Shown: piece by piece, positions 15,789 to 24,158 of the stretch
How the letters are laid out: every line of letters starts with the position of its first letter
Numbering within the stretch: the stretch's first letter is position 1
Assembly: GCA_038206725.1 (NCBI GenBank)
Contig: JBBRAO010000026.1
Coordinates: 1-48,722, forward strand
From: JBAXXL01 sp038206725
GTDB lineage: Bacteria > Bacteroidota > Ignavibacteria > Kapaibacteriales > UBA2268
Direction: 5' to 3'
Length of the DNA stretch: 48,722 bases
Translations under genes and position numbers: made by a program
The notes under the pieces: generated by a model
What the model saw: the letters and a program-made list of their open reading frames with translations, nothing else
Told to the model about the DNA's origin: nothing
Databases searched by the model: none

Positions 15789-16143
15789 GAGCCGGTCATC
15801 GAGCGAAGTCGAGATGCCATCTTCAATTTGTGAATAGGTGTTAGGTGATGGGGTATTAGGAAAGAAAGATCATCCCGTCAGGGATTTAATATCGGTAGAA
15901 AAAATCGAATGGTGACTACGAAGTACCGCAGGTACGAAATATGTCAACGATGGGTTTCAACTCATCGGAAAGAGAGTGCCAAAAGGTGTTCAGCCTGTAG
16001 GGCTGAAAGAAAAATATTTTTTCGATATTTATTTAATTTTCCATTCCTACGGAATTTCCGTGGGTTTGGTTTAATATTTCCTATTGATATTGCACCACTA
16101 CGTGGTTGAAGATGTCATCTCGACTTCGCTCGATGACCGGCTC
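15789..16143. mobile_element. 355-bp non-coding element with 38-bp terminal inverted repeats and a hairpin array
   Basis: The left end (15789-15826, starting GAGCCGGTCATCGAGCGAAG) and the right end (16106-16143) are inverted copies matching at 37 of 38 bases. Between them are at least six hairpins: ATCCC-GTCA-GGGAT (15872) with tail ATCGGTAGAAA, GTACC-GCA-GGTAC (15923), GATGGGT-TTCA-ACTCATC (near 15950), TTCAGCC/GGCTGAA (15989), ATTCC-TAC-GGAAT (16043) and ACCAC-TAC-GTGGT (16094). A 66-aa ORF on the plus strand (15909-16109) only reads through these hairpins and is not credible. A solo copy of the right end lies at 1579-1613. This accounts for most of the 15663-16154 gap. Confidence 0.65.
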
Positions 16144-16154
16144 ATTGTCAATTT

Positions 16155-17255
16155 TCAACTAATTAGGTCTTTGTCCGCATTTCTATAATCAATCACTAAC
16201 TGTACTCCGTTAGTGAAGTTGATGTCTTCGATCAGGTTGGAGATTTGGATACCGAGCAAACGGATAGGCTTGATTATGGGCTGTCCTTCGAAAAGCTCGT
16301 ACGCGAAATCGAATATGTCCTGTTCGTAATTGAAAGCGTGGTTCATCGTTTGGCTTCGTGTGAAAGTCGAGAAGTCGTTGTAACGAACCTTGAGCGTGAT
16401 GGTTTTACCGGCTATATCGGCTTTGTTCATCCGTTTGCCGATGGTTTTGCTGATTAATTCGAGCTGTTCTATCGCCTCGGATTTTGCTTTGAGGTCTTCG
16501 ATGTATGTCCGTTCCGCGCTTAGGGATTTGCGCTCATATTCGGTTCGCACAGGGTCGTAGTATTCGTTGCGGATGACTGAGTAGAAGTACAATCCGGCTT
16601 TCCCGAAGAGCATTTCCAATCTGTCGCGGCTGAGGAGGAGCAAATCGCCGCAGGTGAGGATTCCATTTTCGTGCATTTTCTTTTCGGTTACTTTGCCTAC
16701 ACCGGGGATTTTTTTTACGGGAAGCTGTTCGATGAATGCGTTGGCGTCTTTTGGGCTGACCACGGTCAATCCATCGGGCTTTTTCCACGCGGATGCCACT
16801 TTAGCCAAGAATTTATTGAACGAAACACCTGCCGATGCGGTTAAGCCTGTACGTTGATAAATTTTTGCTCTGATTTCCTGCGCTATTCTGGTTGCCGATG
16901 GATTATTCATCTTATTTTCTGTAACATCCAAAAAAGCCTCATCCAGCGACAAAGGCTCGATTTTGTCGGTATATTCGGCAAATACAGCTCTGATTTGGTC
17001 CGAAACGGATTTGTAAACGTCGTACCTTCCGCGTGCGAAAATCAAGTCAGGACATTTCTTCATTGCCACAAGTGATGGCATAGCAGAGTGAATGCCGTAT
17101 TTGCGGGCTTCATAACTCGCCGCGGCAATTACACCACGGCGATGAGGCGAACCCACAACGAGTGGCTTACCACGAAAAGAGGGATTGTCGCGTTGCTCGA
17201 CCGAGGCAAAAAACGCATCCATATCGACGTGTATTATTTTTTGTTTTGCATTCAT
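16155..17255 (-). CDS. dinB: DNA polymerase IV (Y-family translesion polymerase)
   Basis: A 366-aa Y-family polymerase for error-prone bypass of damaged bases. Catalytic carboxylates lie in VDMDAFFASVEQRD near the start and in LSLDEAFLDV around residue 103. The helix-hairpin-helix IPGVGKVTEKKMHENGI and the little-finger domain complete it, giving the usual ~350-aa length. ATG 17255 is preferred to the TTG one codon earlier. No LexA-type operator was identified by eye upstream. It is divergent from the outer-membrane protein gene at 17317, with a 61-bp gap that holds a -7-like TATTTTTG (17267-17274) for that gene. Confidence 0.93.
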   Translation of the reverse strand: MNAKQKIIHVDMDAFFASVEQRDNPSFRGKPLVVGSPHRRGVIAAASYEARKYGIHSAMPSLVAMKKCPDLIFARGRYDVYKSVSDQIRAVFAEYTDKIEPLSLDEAFLDVTENKMNNPSATRIAQEIRAKIYQRTGLTASAGVSFNKFLAKVASAWKKPDGLTVVSPKDANAFIEQLPVKKIPGVGKVTEKKMHENGILTCGDLLLLSRDRLEMLFGKAGLYFYSVIRNEYYDPVRTEYERKSLSAERTYIEDLKAKSEAIEQLELISKTIGKRMNKADIAGKTITLKVRYNDFSTFTRSQTMNHAFNYEQDIFDFAYELFEGQPIIKPIRLLGIQISNLIEDINFTNGVQLVIDYRNADKDLIS

Positions 17256-17316
17256 CAATAATTAATTATTTTTGTAATGTAAAATTAAGAATAAATAGAA
17301 TAAAAGGATCAATTTT

Positions 17317-18060
17317 ATGTTTAAAATTCGGTTTAGCATCGTATCGCTCTTAATAATTTTATCCAGCTATAGCTTATCGGCGGAGGGCTTTATTACGGCA
17401 AATTACGCATATTCAAAGCCTACTTCATCGGCGTCATTAAGCAATTTAACTCCGAATTTTTGCTGTTACAGTAATTTTACCGATATGAAAACAACCAGCA
17501 GGGGAGTCTCGATTGGGTATATTCAAAGGGTGAGCCATTGGTATTTGTTTGGCGCTTCAGTTGGTTATTCAAGTGATAATACAGCATTTTCTTCATATAA
17601 CAATACCGCCATTGGTATTGACGGAAAATTAATGGACGCCTTTATACTATCACGTATAAACGCCAATTCCGATATTTATCATATTTCATTGGATTTTGCG
17701 ATTTTAGAAGTATATAAGAATTTGTTTATTACAGGTTCGTTCAAATATAAAACCTCAGGCAACACCGATTATAATCAATACGAACAGTTGGTGGAACCGG
17801 TCAATCAGGGTGTCTTTCAAGAAACCCAGACCCGTTACAGAAACCAATCGGACAGTACATTGAATAACGCGTTTCAGAGTTATGGATTAGCGATTTCAGC
17901 TCGGTATCTAATTCCGGTTTATGAAGCTTTTGAAGGGGATAATACACTTTACTTAGCTCCGGAATTGGAATTCGCTTATTCGATGAGCAAATTCTACAAA
18001 AGCGACTATTGGTACTCAACTGCTCTAGTATTGAAACTTGGTTTACAGTTCAGATTATAG
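17317..18060 (+). CDS. Putative outer-membrane beta-barrel protein, unknown function
   Basis: A 247-aa protein with a signal peptide (residues 1-22, ending SLSAEG) and alternating hydrophobic and polar strands with many Tyr, Ser and Asn, ending in LKLGLQFRL, which fits a C-terminal beta signal. No family is recognised. AAAGGA lies about ten bases upstream of the ATG. The stop overlaps the murE stop by six bases on the opposite strand (convergent genes), leaving no room for a terminator between them. A small porin-like or surface barrel is inferred only from sequence character. Confidence 0.72.
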   Translation: MFKIRFSIVSLLIILSSYSLSAEGFITANYAYSKPTSSASLSNLTPNFCCYSNFTDMKTTSRGVSIGYIQRVSHWYLFGASVGYSSDNTAFSSYNNTAIGIDGKLMDAFILSRINANSDIYHISLDFAILEVYKNLFITGSFKYKTSGNTDYNQYEQLVEPVNQGVFQETQTRYRNQSDSTLNNAFQSYGLAISARYLIPVYEAFEGDNTLYLAPELEFAYSMSKFYKSDYWYSTALVLKLGLQFRL

Positions 18061-19500
18061 ATATTTCTGTAATTCTTCGACATCTGAAAAATGGAATTTT
18101 TCAGTTCCAATAATTTGATAATCCTCGTGACCTTTGCCGGCGATAATTAATATATCTCCTTTGTTTGTCATTTTGCAAGCCAATTCAATAGCTTCTGCTC
18201 TATCTATAATTATATCATAAACATCTTTTTTATTATCAGCGATACCTGTTAATATATCGTTTATTATATTTTGGGGGTCTTCAGTTCTTGGATTATCGTT
18301 AGTAATGATTGTATAATCGGCAATATCAGTCGCAATTTTGCCCATAATCGGTCGTTTTGTCTTATCTCTGTCACCACCGCATCCAAACACGCAAATTAAA
18401 CGACCACAAGAATGATACAAGATTTCGCGGCAAGTGGATAATGCGTTTTCAAGAGCATCGGGACTGTGAGCATAGTCAACAATAGCAGAACTTTCGGTAC
18501 TGATTTTCATTCTCTGCATACGTCCTGGAGCCCCTGTAGCTATTTCGATACCCTTACATATTACTTCCGCATCAATACCAACTTCCTTTGCCACGGCAAA
18601 ACATTGAGCAGTGTTATCAATATTAAAACGTCCAATAAGTGGTGTGCTTATTGCAACTTCATTAATTAAATAGTTTGACGAGTCAAAAATTAATCTTTCT
18701 TTGCTAATCGTAAAGTCAGCATCATTGCGCCCCACTTTGATTATTTTAGCTTTTGTATGACAGGTCATCATATCAGCATATTCAGAATCGCAGTTCACAA
18801 CTGCAAAACTTGTATCATCTAATATATTGAAAAGAGTTTGCTTTGCTAAGCCATAATCTTCTATAGTTTTATGATAGTCTAAATGTTCGTGTGTGAGATT
18901 TGTAAATACAGCACCAATAAAGTGAATCCCATCGGCGCGATTCTGCATAAGAGCGTGAGACGAAACCTCCATAAAAACATACTCTACATTAGCGTGCTTC
19001 ATTTTCAAAAAGATCTGGGCTAATTGGATAGGGTCGGGGGTAGTATGCGACGCTTCCATAAATTCATCGCCGATATAATTTCCTGTCGTTCCGATTAAAC
19101 CGCATTTAAAGCCGGCAAATTCAAAAATTGATTTCAGGATATATGTGATTGTGGTTTTGCCGTTTGTTCCAGTTATGCCGATTACTTTAATATTCTTCGA
19201 GGGTTCGCCGTAAAACTTATGAGCAGTTATCGCTAATGCTTTTCTTGAATTATTGGCTTGTAACCAAGTAACATTAGGATTTAATTCGTTAGGCAACTCT
19301 TCACAAACAATTGCAATAGCGCCTTGCTTAATAGCACTATCTATGAAATCGTGTCCGTCACCGGCTTCACCACGAATAGCGAAAAACATCGTTCCCTGAA
19401 TTACATTGCGCGAATCAAAAGCGATTGAAGTAACATCTAATTCGGGATTTCCAATAATTTTTGGGATTAAATTATTATCTATTATAGTTGAAAGTTTCAT
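18055..19500 (-). CDS. murE: UDP-N-acetylmuramoyl-L-alanyl-D-glutamate--2,6-diaminopimelate ligase
   Basis: A 481-aa cytoplasmic Mur ligase that adds the third residue of the peptidoglycan stem peptide using ATP. The ATP loop GITGTNGKTT and the substrate motif HTTPDP are present. DNPRTEDP near residue 405 is the signature of enzymes choosing meso-diaminopimelate, the usual residue of Gram-negative walls. The start is ATG 19500; a TTG three codons earlier is less likely. On the minus strand a -7-like TAATTTTG lies at 19522-19529. The gene stands outside a dcw cell-wall cluster here: no other mur or fts gene is near. Confidence 0.95.
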   Translation of the reverse strand: MKLSTIIDNNLIPKIIGNPELDVTSIAFDSRNVIQGTMFFAIRGEAGDGHDFIDSAIKQGAIAIVCEELPNELNPNVTWLQANNSRKALAITAHKFYGEPSKNIKVIGITGTNGKTTITYILKSIFEFAGFKCGLIGTTGNYIGDEFMEASHTTPDPIQLAQIFLKMKHANVEYVFMEVSSHALMQNRADGIHFIGAVFTNLTHEHLDYHKTIEDYGLAKQTLFNILDDTSFAVVNCDSEYADMMTCHTKAKIIKVGRNDADFTISKERLIFDSSNYLINEVAISTPLIGRFNIDNTAQCFAVAKEVGIDAEVICKGIEIATGAPGRMQRMKISTESSAIVDYAHSPDALENALSTCREILYHSCGRLICVFGCGGDRDKTKRPIMGKIATDIADYTIITNDNPRTEDPQNIINDILTGIADNKKDVYDIIIDRAEAIELACKMTNKGDILIIAGKGHEDYQIIGTEKFHFSDVEELQKYL

Positions 19501-19689
19501 ATTTGTCAATATTCAAAAGAACAAAATTATAAAAATCTGACCATTTATTTATAAGATGCTTGAAATTTTCTTTTTTATGGCATAAAAAATGTAATATAAC
19601 ATTCAAGTTATTGATGGTTTTATAATCATCGGGATAGCTATAAACAACATAATAAATTTGAACGATTATTGAAATAAAAAAAAATATAA

Positions 19690-22062
19690 ATGAAAGCAGT
19701 AATACTAGTTATAGACGACCAGCCGGTTATGGCTAAAGCATTAAAAAAGCAATTGGAACAAATTGTCGATTCCGATAATTATCAGGTGGAGTCTTGTGTC
19801 GAGGTCGAGCAGGCATTTGAAATAATTCACAGAGCAAAAGACTCCGGTGAGGAAATTCCATTGATTATTTGTGATTTCATTATGCCGACGATGGATGGAG
19901 CCGAATTTATCAAAAAAGCTCACGAAATACTACCATCTACTTTGAAAGTGCTTTTATCAGCGCAAGTAGATTTGGATGAAATCGTAGGTTTTATAGATTA
20001 TGAATCGATGTACAAATTTGTTAAAAAACCTTGGAATAAAATCGACTTAGATACATTGGTTAATAGTGCGTTAAATACATACCACAATAGAGAAGATTTA
20101 AAGCACAAGGAATTAATTCACGTTAAAGATGAGCTTCTTTTCGAGCTAAGTGAACTATTGGAAAGCAAAAGGCACAAACTGCAATTGGCTTTCGAAAGTT
20201 GCAAATTTTACCTTTGGGAATGGAATATTGAAAACGACACGATAACTTATGACGGCTTTTTTAATGATTTACTGGGATATGATAAAAGTACTATTAAAAA
20301 TCGCGAATCACTGCTTGCGATTATTCACGAAGAGGATAAAACAAAGGTTGTCCTTGAATTGCATAAAATGATTTCGGGAAAAATTACTCAAATTGGCTTA
20401 AAATGTAGGCTTAAACGAAGGGATCAAAACTATATTTGGGTCGAAACCCGTGGTGTTCTTGTAATGTCGGAAAAAGGAGACCGAATAGTATCCGCTGTAA
20501 CTCAGGACATTGATAAATCAGAACGTAATCAATTGAAGATAGAAGAGAACGAGTTTTTATTCCGTACCTTTTTCGATAAAATGTCATCGGGAGCAATAAT
20601 CAGTCAACTACAAATTGATGAGACAACCAATCGCGTAATTGATTTGGAATGTATTGATATCAATTCCTACGCCGCAGAGTTCTTCGAAAAAGATAAGAAT
20701 ACTCTAATGGGTAGCTTGCTAAAGGATCTGTTGAATGCATTGATAACGCCGAAATTCTACGATTATGTAAATCTGATTTACCAAACTCAAGAAGCGCATT
20801 ATATACAAAGCTCATTTATGGTTAATCATAAACATATCGATTTATACGGTTTTCCATTTCCTAATTCCAAAGACAGAATTGCATTCATTTTTAACGATAT
20901 GACCGAACGATACAATTGGGAACAACACATTCAAAAATCCAAGACCGAAGCTGACGAAAATGTAAGAATGAAGAACGCTTTTATATCGAATATGAGCCAC
21001 GAAATTCGCACACCTATGAGTCAAATAATTGGTTTTGCAGAACTTCTGAAAGATCCTAGTTTCGATACTACAGAACGGTCGCAATTCGCGGATATAATCG
21101 TTAAAAAATCGCACCAGATGATGAAATTGGTGAACGATATAGTTGATATATCGAAAATTGAGTCCAACCAAATCAGTTTAACCAAAACGGACGTTTCTAT
21201 AAATGCCATTATGTTGGAATTAAATTATACTTTTAAACTATTTTTAGAAGAGTCCGATAAGGATATAAAACTGATTTGTAATACTCCACTTGCGGATGAT
21301 AAAATCATTTATTATACCGACGGAGCAAGATTTAAACAAGTAATGACAAATTTAATTGAAAACGCAATTAAATATACAAATAGTGGGTATGTCGAATTCG
21401 GCTATGAAATCACGGAAGCTTATCCGGTATATTATGTTAAAGATACGGGGATAGGAATAGCCGAAGGCAAGATTGATAAGATATTTATGGCATTTGAACA
21501 AGCTGATAATTCATATACGCGCAATTACGACGGTGTGGGATTAGGGTTGTCAATTTGCAACCTTCTTACAATAATGCTGGGTGGGAATTTATTAGTTGAA
21601 ACCGAATTAGGAAAAGGCTCAAAATTCTATTTTTCTTTACCAAGCGAATACCTTGTTAACACTATGGAAAGAATCTCAAGCGCTGATTATATGAAGAATA
21701 AGCTTGTGAATTCAACTTTCCTTCTGTTTTCCGGCTCAAACGATGAAATTTATTATTTTAAGAAAGTTGCCGATATTAATAAGTTTAAACTTTTTTGTTG
21801 CAATGATAAAAAAACCGCGCTCGATAATATTTATTCTAATCAAATTGATTATATAATTGTAAATCATCAATATTTGAAGATGGTTTATGGTGACTTCGTC
21901 CGTAAAGTAAAAGAAATAAATAAAGATATAAAAATTATCGCAATATCGTCTGTTTCGCACAAAAATACAAAACAAGAATTGATTTACGCAGGATTTGCAG
22001 GAGTTTTGATAAAGCCTTATGATTCTGATGATTTTCTTAAATTGGTATATTCGTTATTATAA
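19690..22062 (+). CDS. Hybrid sensor histidine kinase: REC-PAS-PAS-HisKA-HATPase-pseudoreceiver
   Basis: A 790-aa cytosolic protein without membrane helices. Residues 1-130 are a receiver with acidic pocket D9/D10, phosphoacceptor D62 (ICDFIMPTMDG) and K112/K113 (KKPW). Two PAS-type segments follow (about 165-275 and 285-405; the first is typical PAS_3, YDGFFNDLLGYD). HisKA has phosphorylated H437 in NMSHEIRTPM, then HATPase with NLIENAIKYT and DTGIGI. The C-terminal ~115 residues have receiver shape, but the position expected for the acidic acceptor reads DYIIVNHQYL, so it is probably not phosphorylated. An N-terminal receiver places the kinase downstream of another phosphodonor. No response-regulator gene is adjacent. 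Confidence 0.88.
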   Translation: MKAVILVIDDQPVMAKALKKQLEQIVDSDNYQVESCVEVEQAFEIIHRAKDSGEEIPLIICDFIMPTMDGAEFIKKAHEILPSTLKVLLSAQVDLDEIVGFIDYESMYKFVKKPWNKIDLDTLVNSALNTYHNREDLKHKELIHVKDELLFELSELLESKRHKLQLAFESCKFYLWEWNIENDTITYDGFFNDLLGYDKSTIKNRESLLAIIHEEDKTKVVLELHKMISGKITQIGLKCRLKRRDQNYIWVETRGVLVMSEKGDRIVSAVTQDIDKSERNQLKIEENEFLFRTFFDKMSSGAIISQLQIDETTNRVIDLECIDINSYAAEFFEKDKNTLMGSLLKDLLNALITPKFYDYVNLIYQTQEAHYIQSSFMVNHKHIDLYGFPFPNSKDRIAFIFNDMTERYNWEQHIQKSKTEADENVRMKNAFISNMSHEIRTPMSQIIGFAELLKDPSFDTTERSQFADIIVKKSHQMMKLVNDIVDISKIESNQISLTKTDVSINAIMLELNYTFKLFLEESDKDIKLICNTPLADDKIIYYTDGARFKQVMTNLIENAIKYTNSGYVEFGYEITEAYPVYYVKDTGIGIAEGKIDKIFMAFEQADNSYTRNYDGVGLGLSICNLLTIMLGGNLLVETELGKGSKFYFSLPSEYLVNTMERISSADYMKNKLVNSTFLLFSGSNDEIYYFKKVADINKFKLFCCNDKKTALDNIYSNQIDYIIVNHQYLKMVYGDFVRKVKEINKDIKIIAISSVSHKNTKQELIYAGFAGVLIKPYDSDDFLKLVYSLL

Positions 22063-22177
22063 TCAAAAAAAATTTTATTACTTTTCTATTCAAATTGAAA
22101 AAATAATTAGGTAATAAACCCGAAATATGCTTATTTTTGCTTAATTATTACTTAAAATTTTATTATTGGAGTGTATT

Positions 22178-23239
22178 ATGATTAACCAAATTCAAGAATT
22201 ATTAGGTTCAAAAGCCGAATCTCTTCTTAATTTCGATAATCCTAAAATTCAAAAAGATTTGCTTCATCTACCGGGGGGCGATTTTATTGACCGCATATTT
22301 ATGCAAAGTGACCGTAATAATCGCGTAATTGGCAATCTTTCCTGGATATTGAACCACGGACGCTTAGCCGGTACAGGATATGTTTCTATTCTGCCTGTTG
22401 ACCAGGGAATCGAACATTCTGCAGGCGCCAGCTTCGCAAAAAATCCGATTTATTTTGACCCAGAGAAAATCGTAGAATTAGCAATCGAAGGTGGATGTAA
22501 TGCAGTAGCTTCGACTTTCGGAGTCTTAGGCATAGTTTCACGAAAATACGCGCATAAAATTCCATTCATAGTAAAAATTAATCACAACGAACTTATAACA
22601 TATCCCAATAAATTTGATCAAGTTATGTTTGGCAGTGTTGAACAGGCTTATGATATGGGTGCCGCCGCTGTTGGAGCAACTATTTATTTCGGTTCCGACG
22701 AAGCGACCCGCCAAATACAAGAAGTTGCGCAAGCGTTCCAATTGGCTCACGAATTGGGTATGGGAACAGTCCTTTGGTGCTATTTGAGAAACCCGGCGTT
22801 CAAATCAGACAAAGATTACCACGTAGCAACCGATTTGACAGGTCAAGCTAATCATCTGGGCGTAACAATACAAGCTGATATCATCAAACAAAAATTGCCT
22901 GAAAATAACGGCGGTTATATTGCGATGAATAAATTGGGTTCTTATGGAAAATATGACAAAAGAATGTACACCGAACTGTCGAGCGACCATCCGATTGATT
23001 TATGCCGCTACCAAGTTGCAAACTGCTATATGGGTCGCGCAGGATTAATCAACTCCGGCGGTGCATCGGGTGATAATGATTTCCACGACGCTGTTTATAC
23101 CGCTGTGGTCAACAAACGCGCCGGTGGTATGGGTTTAATTTCCGGTCGTAAGTCGTTCCAAAGACCTATGAACGAAGGTGTTAAACTACTAAACGCTATC
23201 CAAGATGTTTATCTATGTAATGAAATCACAGTAGCATAG
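22178..23239 (+). CDS. fbaB: Class I fructose-bisphosphate aldolase (FbaB/DhnA type)
   Basis: A 353-aa Schiff-base aldolase of the archaeal/DhnA type, interconverting fructose 1,6-bisphosphate with dihydroxyacetone phosphate and glyceraldehyde 3-phosphate. Landmarks are GYVSILPVDQGIEHSAGASF, PFIVKINHNE, the GAAAVGATIYFGS strand and the phosphate-binding end MGLISGRKSFQRP. The start is ATG 22178 with GGAG seven bases upstream; a TTG 12 bases earlier is rejected. A -7-like TATTTTTG (22132-22139) precedes it without a clear -33. It is not next to other glycolytic genes. Confidence 0.93.
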   Translation: MINQIQELLGSKAESLLNFDNPKIQKDLLHLPGGDFIDRIFMQSDRNNRVIGNLSWILNHGRLAGTGYVSILPVDQGIEHSAGASFAKNPIYFDPEKIVELAIEGGCNAVASTFGVLGIVSRKYAHKIPFIVKINHNELITYPNKFDQVMFGSVEQAYDMGAAAVGATIYFGSDEATRQIQEVAQAFQLAHELGMGTVLWCYLRNPAFKSDKDYHVATDLTGQANHLGVTIQADIIKQKLPENNGGYIAMNKLGSYGKYDKRMYTELSSDHPIDLCRYQVANCYMGRAGLINSGGASGDNDFHDAVYTAVVNKRAGGMGLISGRKSFQRPMNEGVKLLNAIQDVYLCNEITVA

Positions 23240-23318
23240 TTGTTGCTGAAAATTCGTTGAGACTGCTCTAAGACCGGTCTAGTAAAAAATTAATCATCTG
23301 ATAAATATATGAACTTAA

Positions 23319-23350
23319 ATGTCCAATACTTCCAAAAGTGTTGGACATCT
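23319..23350. repeat. ATGTCCAAYACTT palindromic repeat, diverged copy
   Basis: ATGTCCAATACT (23319-23330) pairs over 12 bp, with one T.G pair, to AGTGTTGGACAT (23337-23348). It is a relative of the perfect hairpin at 13411-13443. It lies in the 256-bp gap between fbaB and blc, which otherwise shows nothing recognisable. Confidence 0.7.
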
Positions 23351-23495
23351 TTATATTAAGTTACAGTTTCGGATGAACAAGTTTTATTAAGAACCAATTA
23401 TTATCATTAATATATAATATTCTAATCTATACCACGTCAAGTTGTAATATTGAAGTTAGTTGATTTCTTTTAAAATATCAATCCGCGAGGTCTAT

Positions 23496-24047
23496 ATGAA
23501 ATTTTTACAAGCCTTGTTCATATCAATAATTTTACTTTCGCCGCTGGTAACAAGTTGCAACGCGAAAAGTGAAAAAAAGGAGCTTAATTTGGAAACAGTA
23601 AAAAATGTTGATTTAAACCGCTATATCGGTCGTTGGTTCGAGATAGCAAGATTTGACCATACTTTTGAAAAGAATTTGGTCGGTGTAACTGCCACATATT
23701 CATTCAAAGATGACGGCAAAATCAAAGTTGTTAACGAAGGTTACAAATTCACACTTGCCGGTAAACATTCCAAAGCTACAGGTAAAGCCAAAGTTCCAAA
23801 TCCAAGCGAACCCGGCAAATTGAAAGTATCGTTTTTCTGGTTTTTCTATGCCGATTATGAAATATTGGAATTAGATACCGTAAACTATCAGTATGCTTTG
23901 ATTGGTGGTGGATCGCCCAATTATCTGTGGATATTATCGAGGACCCCACAAATGAATCCCGACATATATAATATGTTAATCCAAAAAGCAAAAGATAGGG
24001 GATATGACACTGACAAGCTGATTAAAGTTGAACAGAAAACACCTTAA
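23496..24047 (+). CDS. blc: Outer-membrane lipocalin (Blc family lipoprotein)
   Basis: A 183-aa lipoprotein with a signal peptide and lipobox (SPLVTSC, lipidated Cys at about residue 21), then a lipocalin barrel with the first signature GRWFEIARFDHTFEKNL, YSFKDDGKIKVVNEG, the second-motif DYEILELD and the end motif LWILSRTP. Bacterial lipocalins of this type bind lysophospholipids or fatty acids and support envelope maintenance under stress. The start is ATG 23496, where the signal peptide begins, with GAGG six bases upstream; a longer frame from 23460 has no support. It is convergent with the lipoprotein gene at 24159, with a shared terminator between. Confidence 0.92.
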   Translation: MKFLQALFISIILLSPLVTSCNAKSEKKELNLETVKNVDLNRYIGRWFEIARFDHTFEKNLVGVTATYSFKDDGKIKVVNEGYKFTLAGKHSKATGKAKVPNPSEPGKLKVSFFWFFYADYEILELDTVNYQYALIGGGSPNYLWILSRTPQMNPDIYNMLIQKAKDRGYDTDKLIKVEQKTP

Positions 24048-24073
24048 TCTATTTCGAAAATAAAGTAATTAAA

Positions 24074-24108
24074 AAAATCGCGTCAAGAAAAATACTTGAC
24101 GCGATTTT
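24074..24108. terminator. Bidirectional terminator between convergent genes
   Basis: A 14-bp perfect stem AAAATCGCGTCAAG/CTTGACGCGATTTT with a 7-base loop. The A and T ends give a U-run in both directions, suited to blc (+) and to the lipoprotein gene at 24159 (-). Confidence 0.85.
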
Positions 24109-24158
24109 TATATGAGCTTTGCGGGTAACGATTAATTACCCTACGTTTGGAAAATCAA

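Noticed and set aside
15909..16109. 66-aa ORF in the gap between yebC and dinB
   Set aside because: It runs through hairpin repeats, has no ribosome binding site, and its protein has no recognisable character.
23259..23285. Possible tRNA or small RNA after fbaB
   Set aside because: No cloverleaf can be drawn and no conserved T-arm sequence is present.
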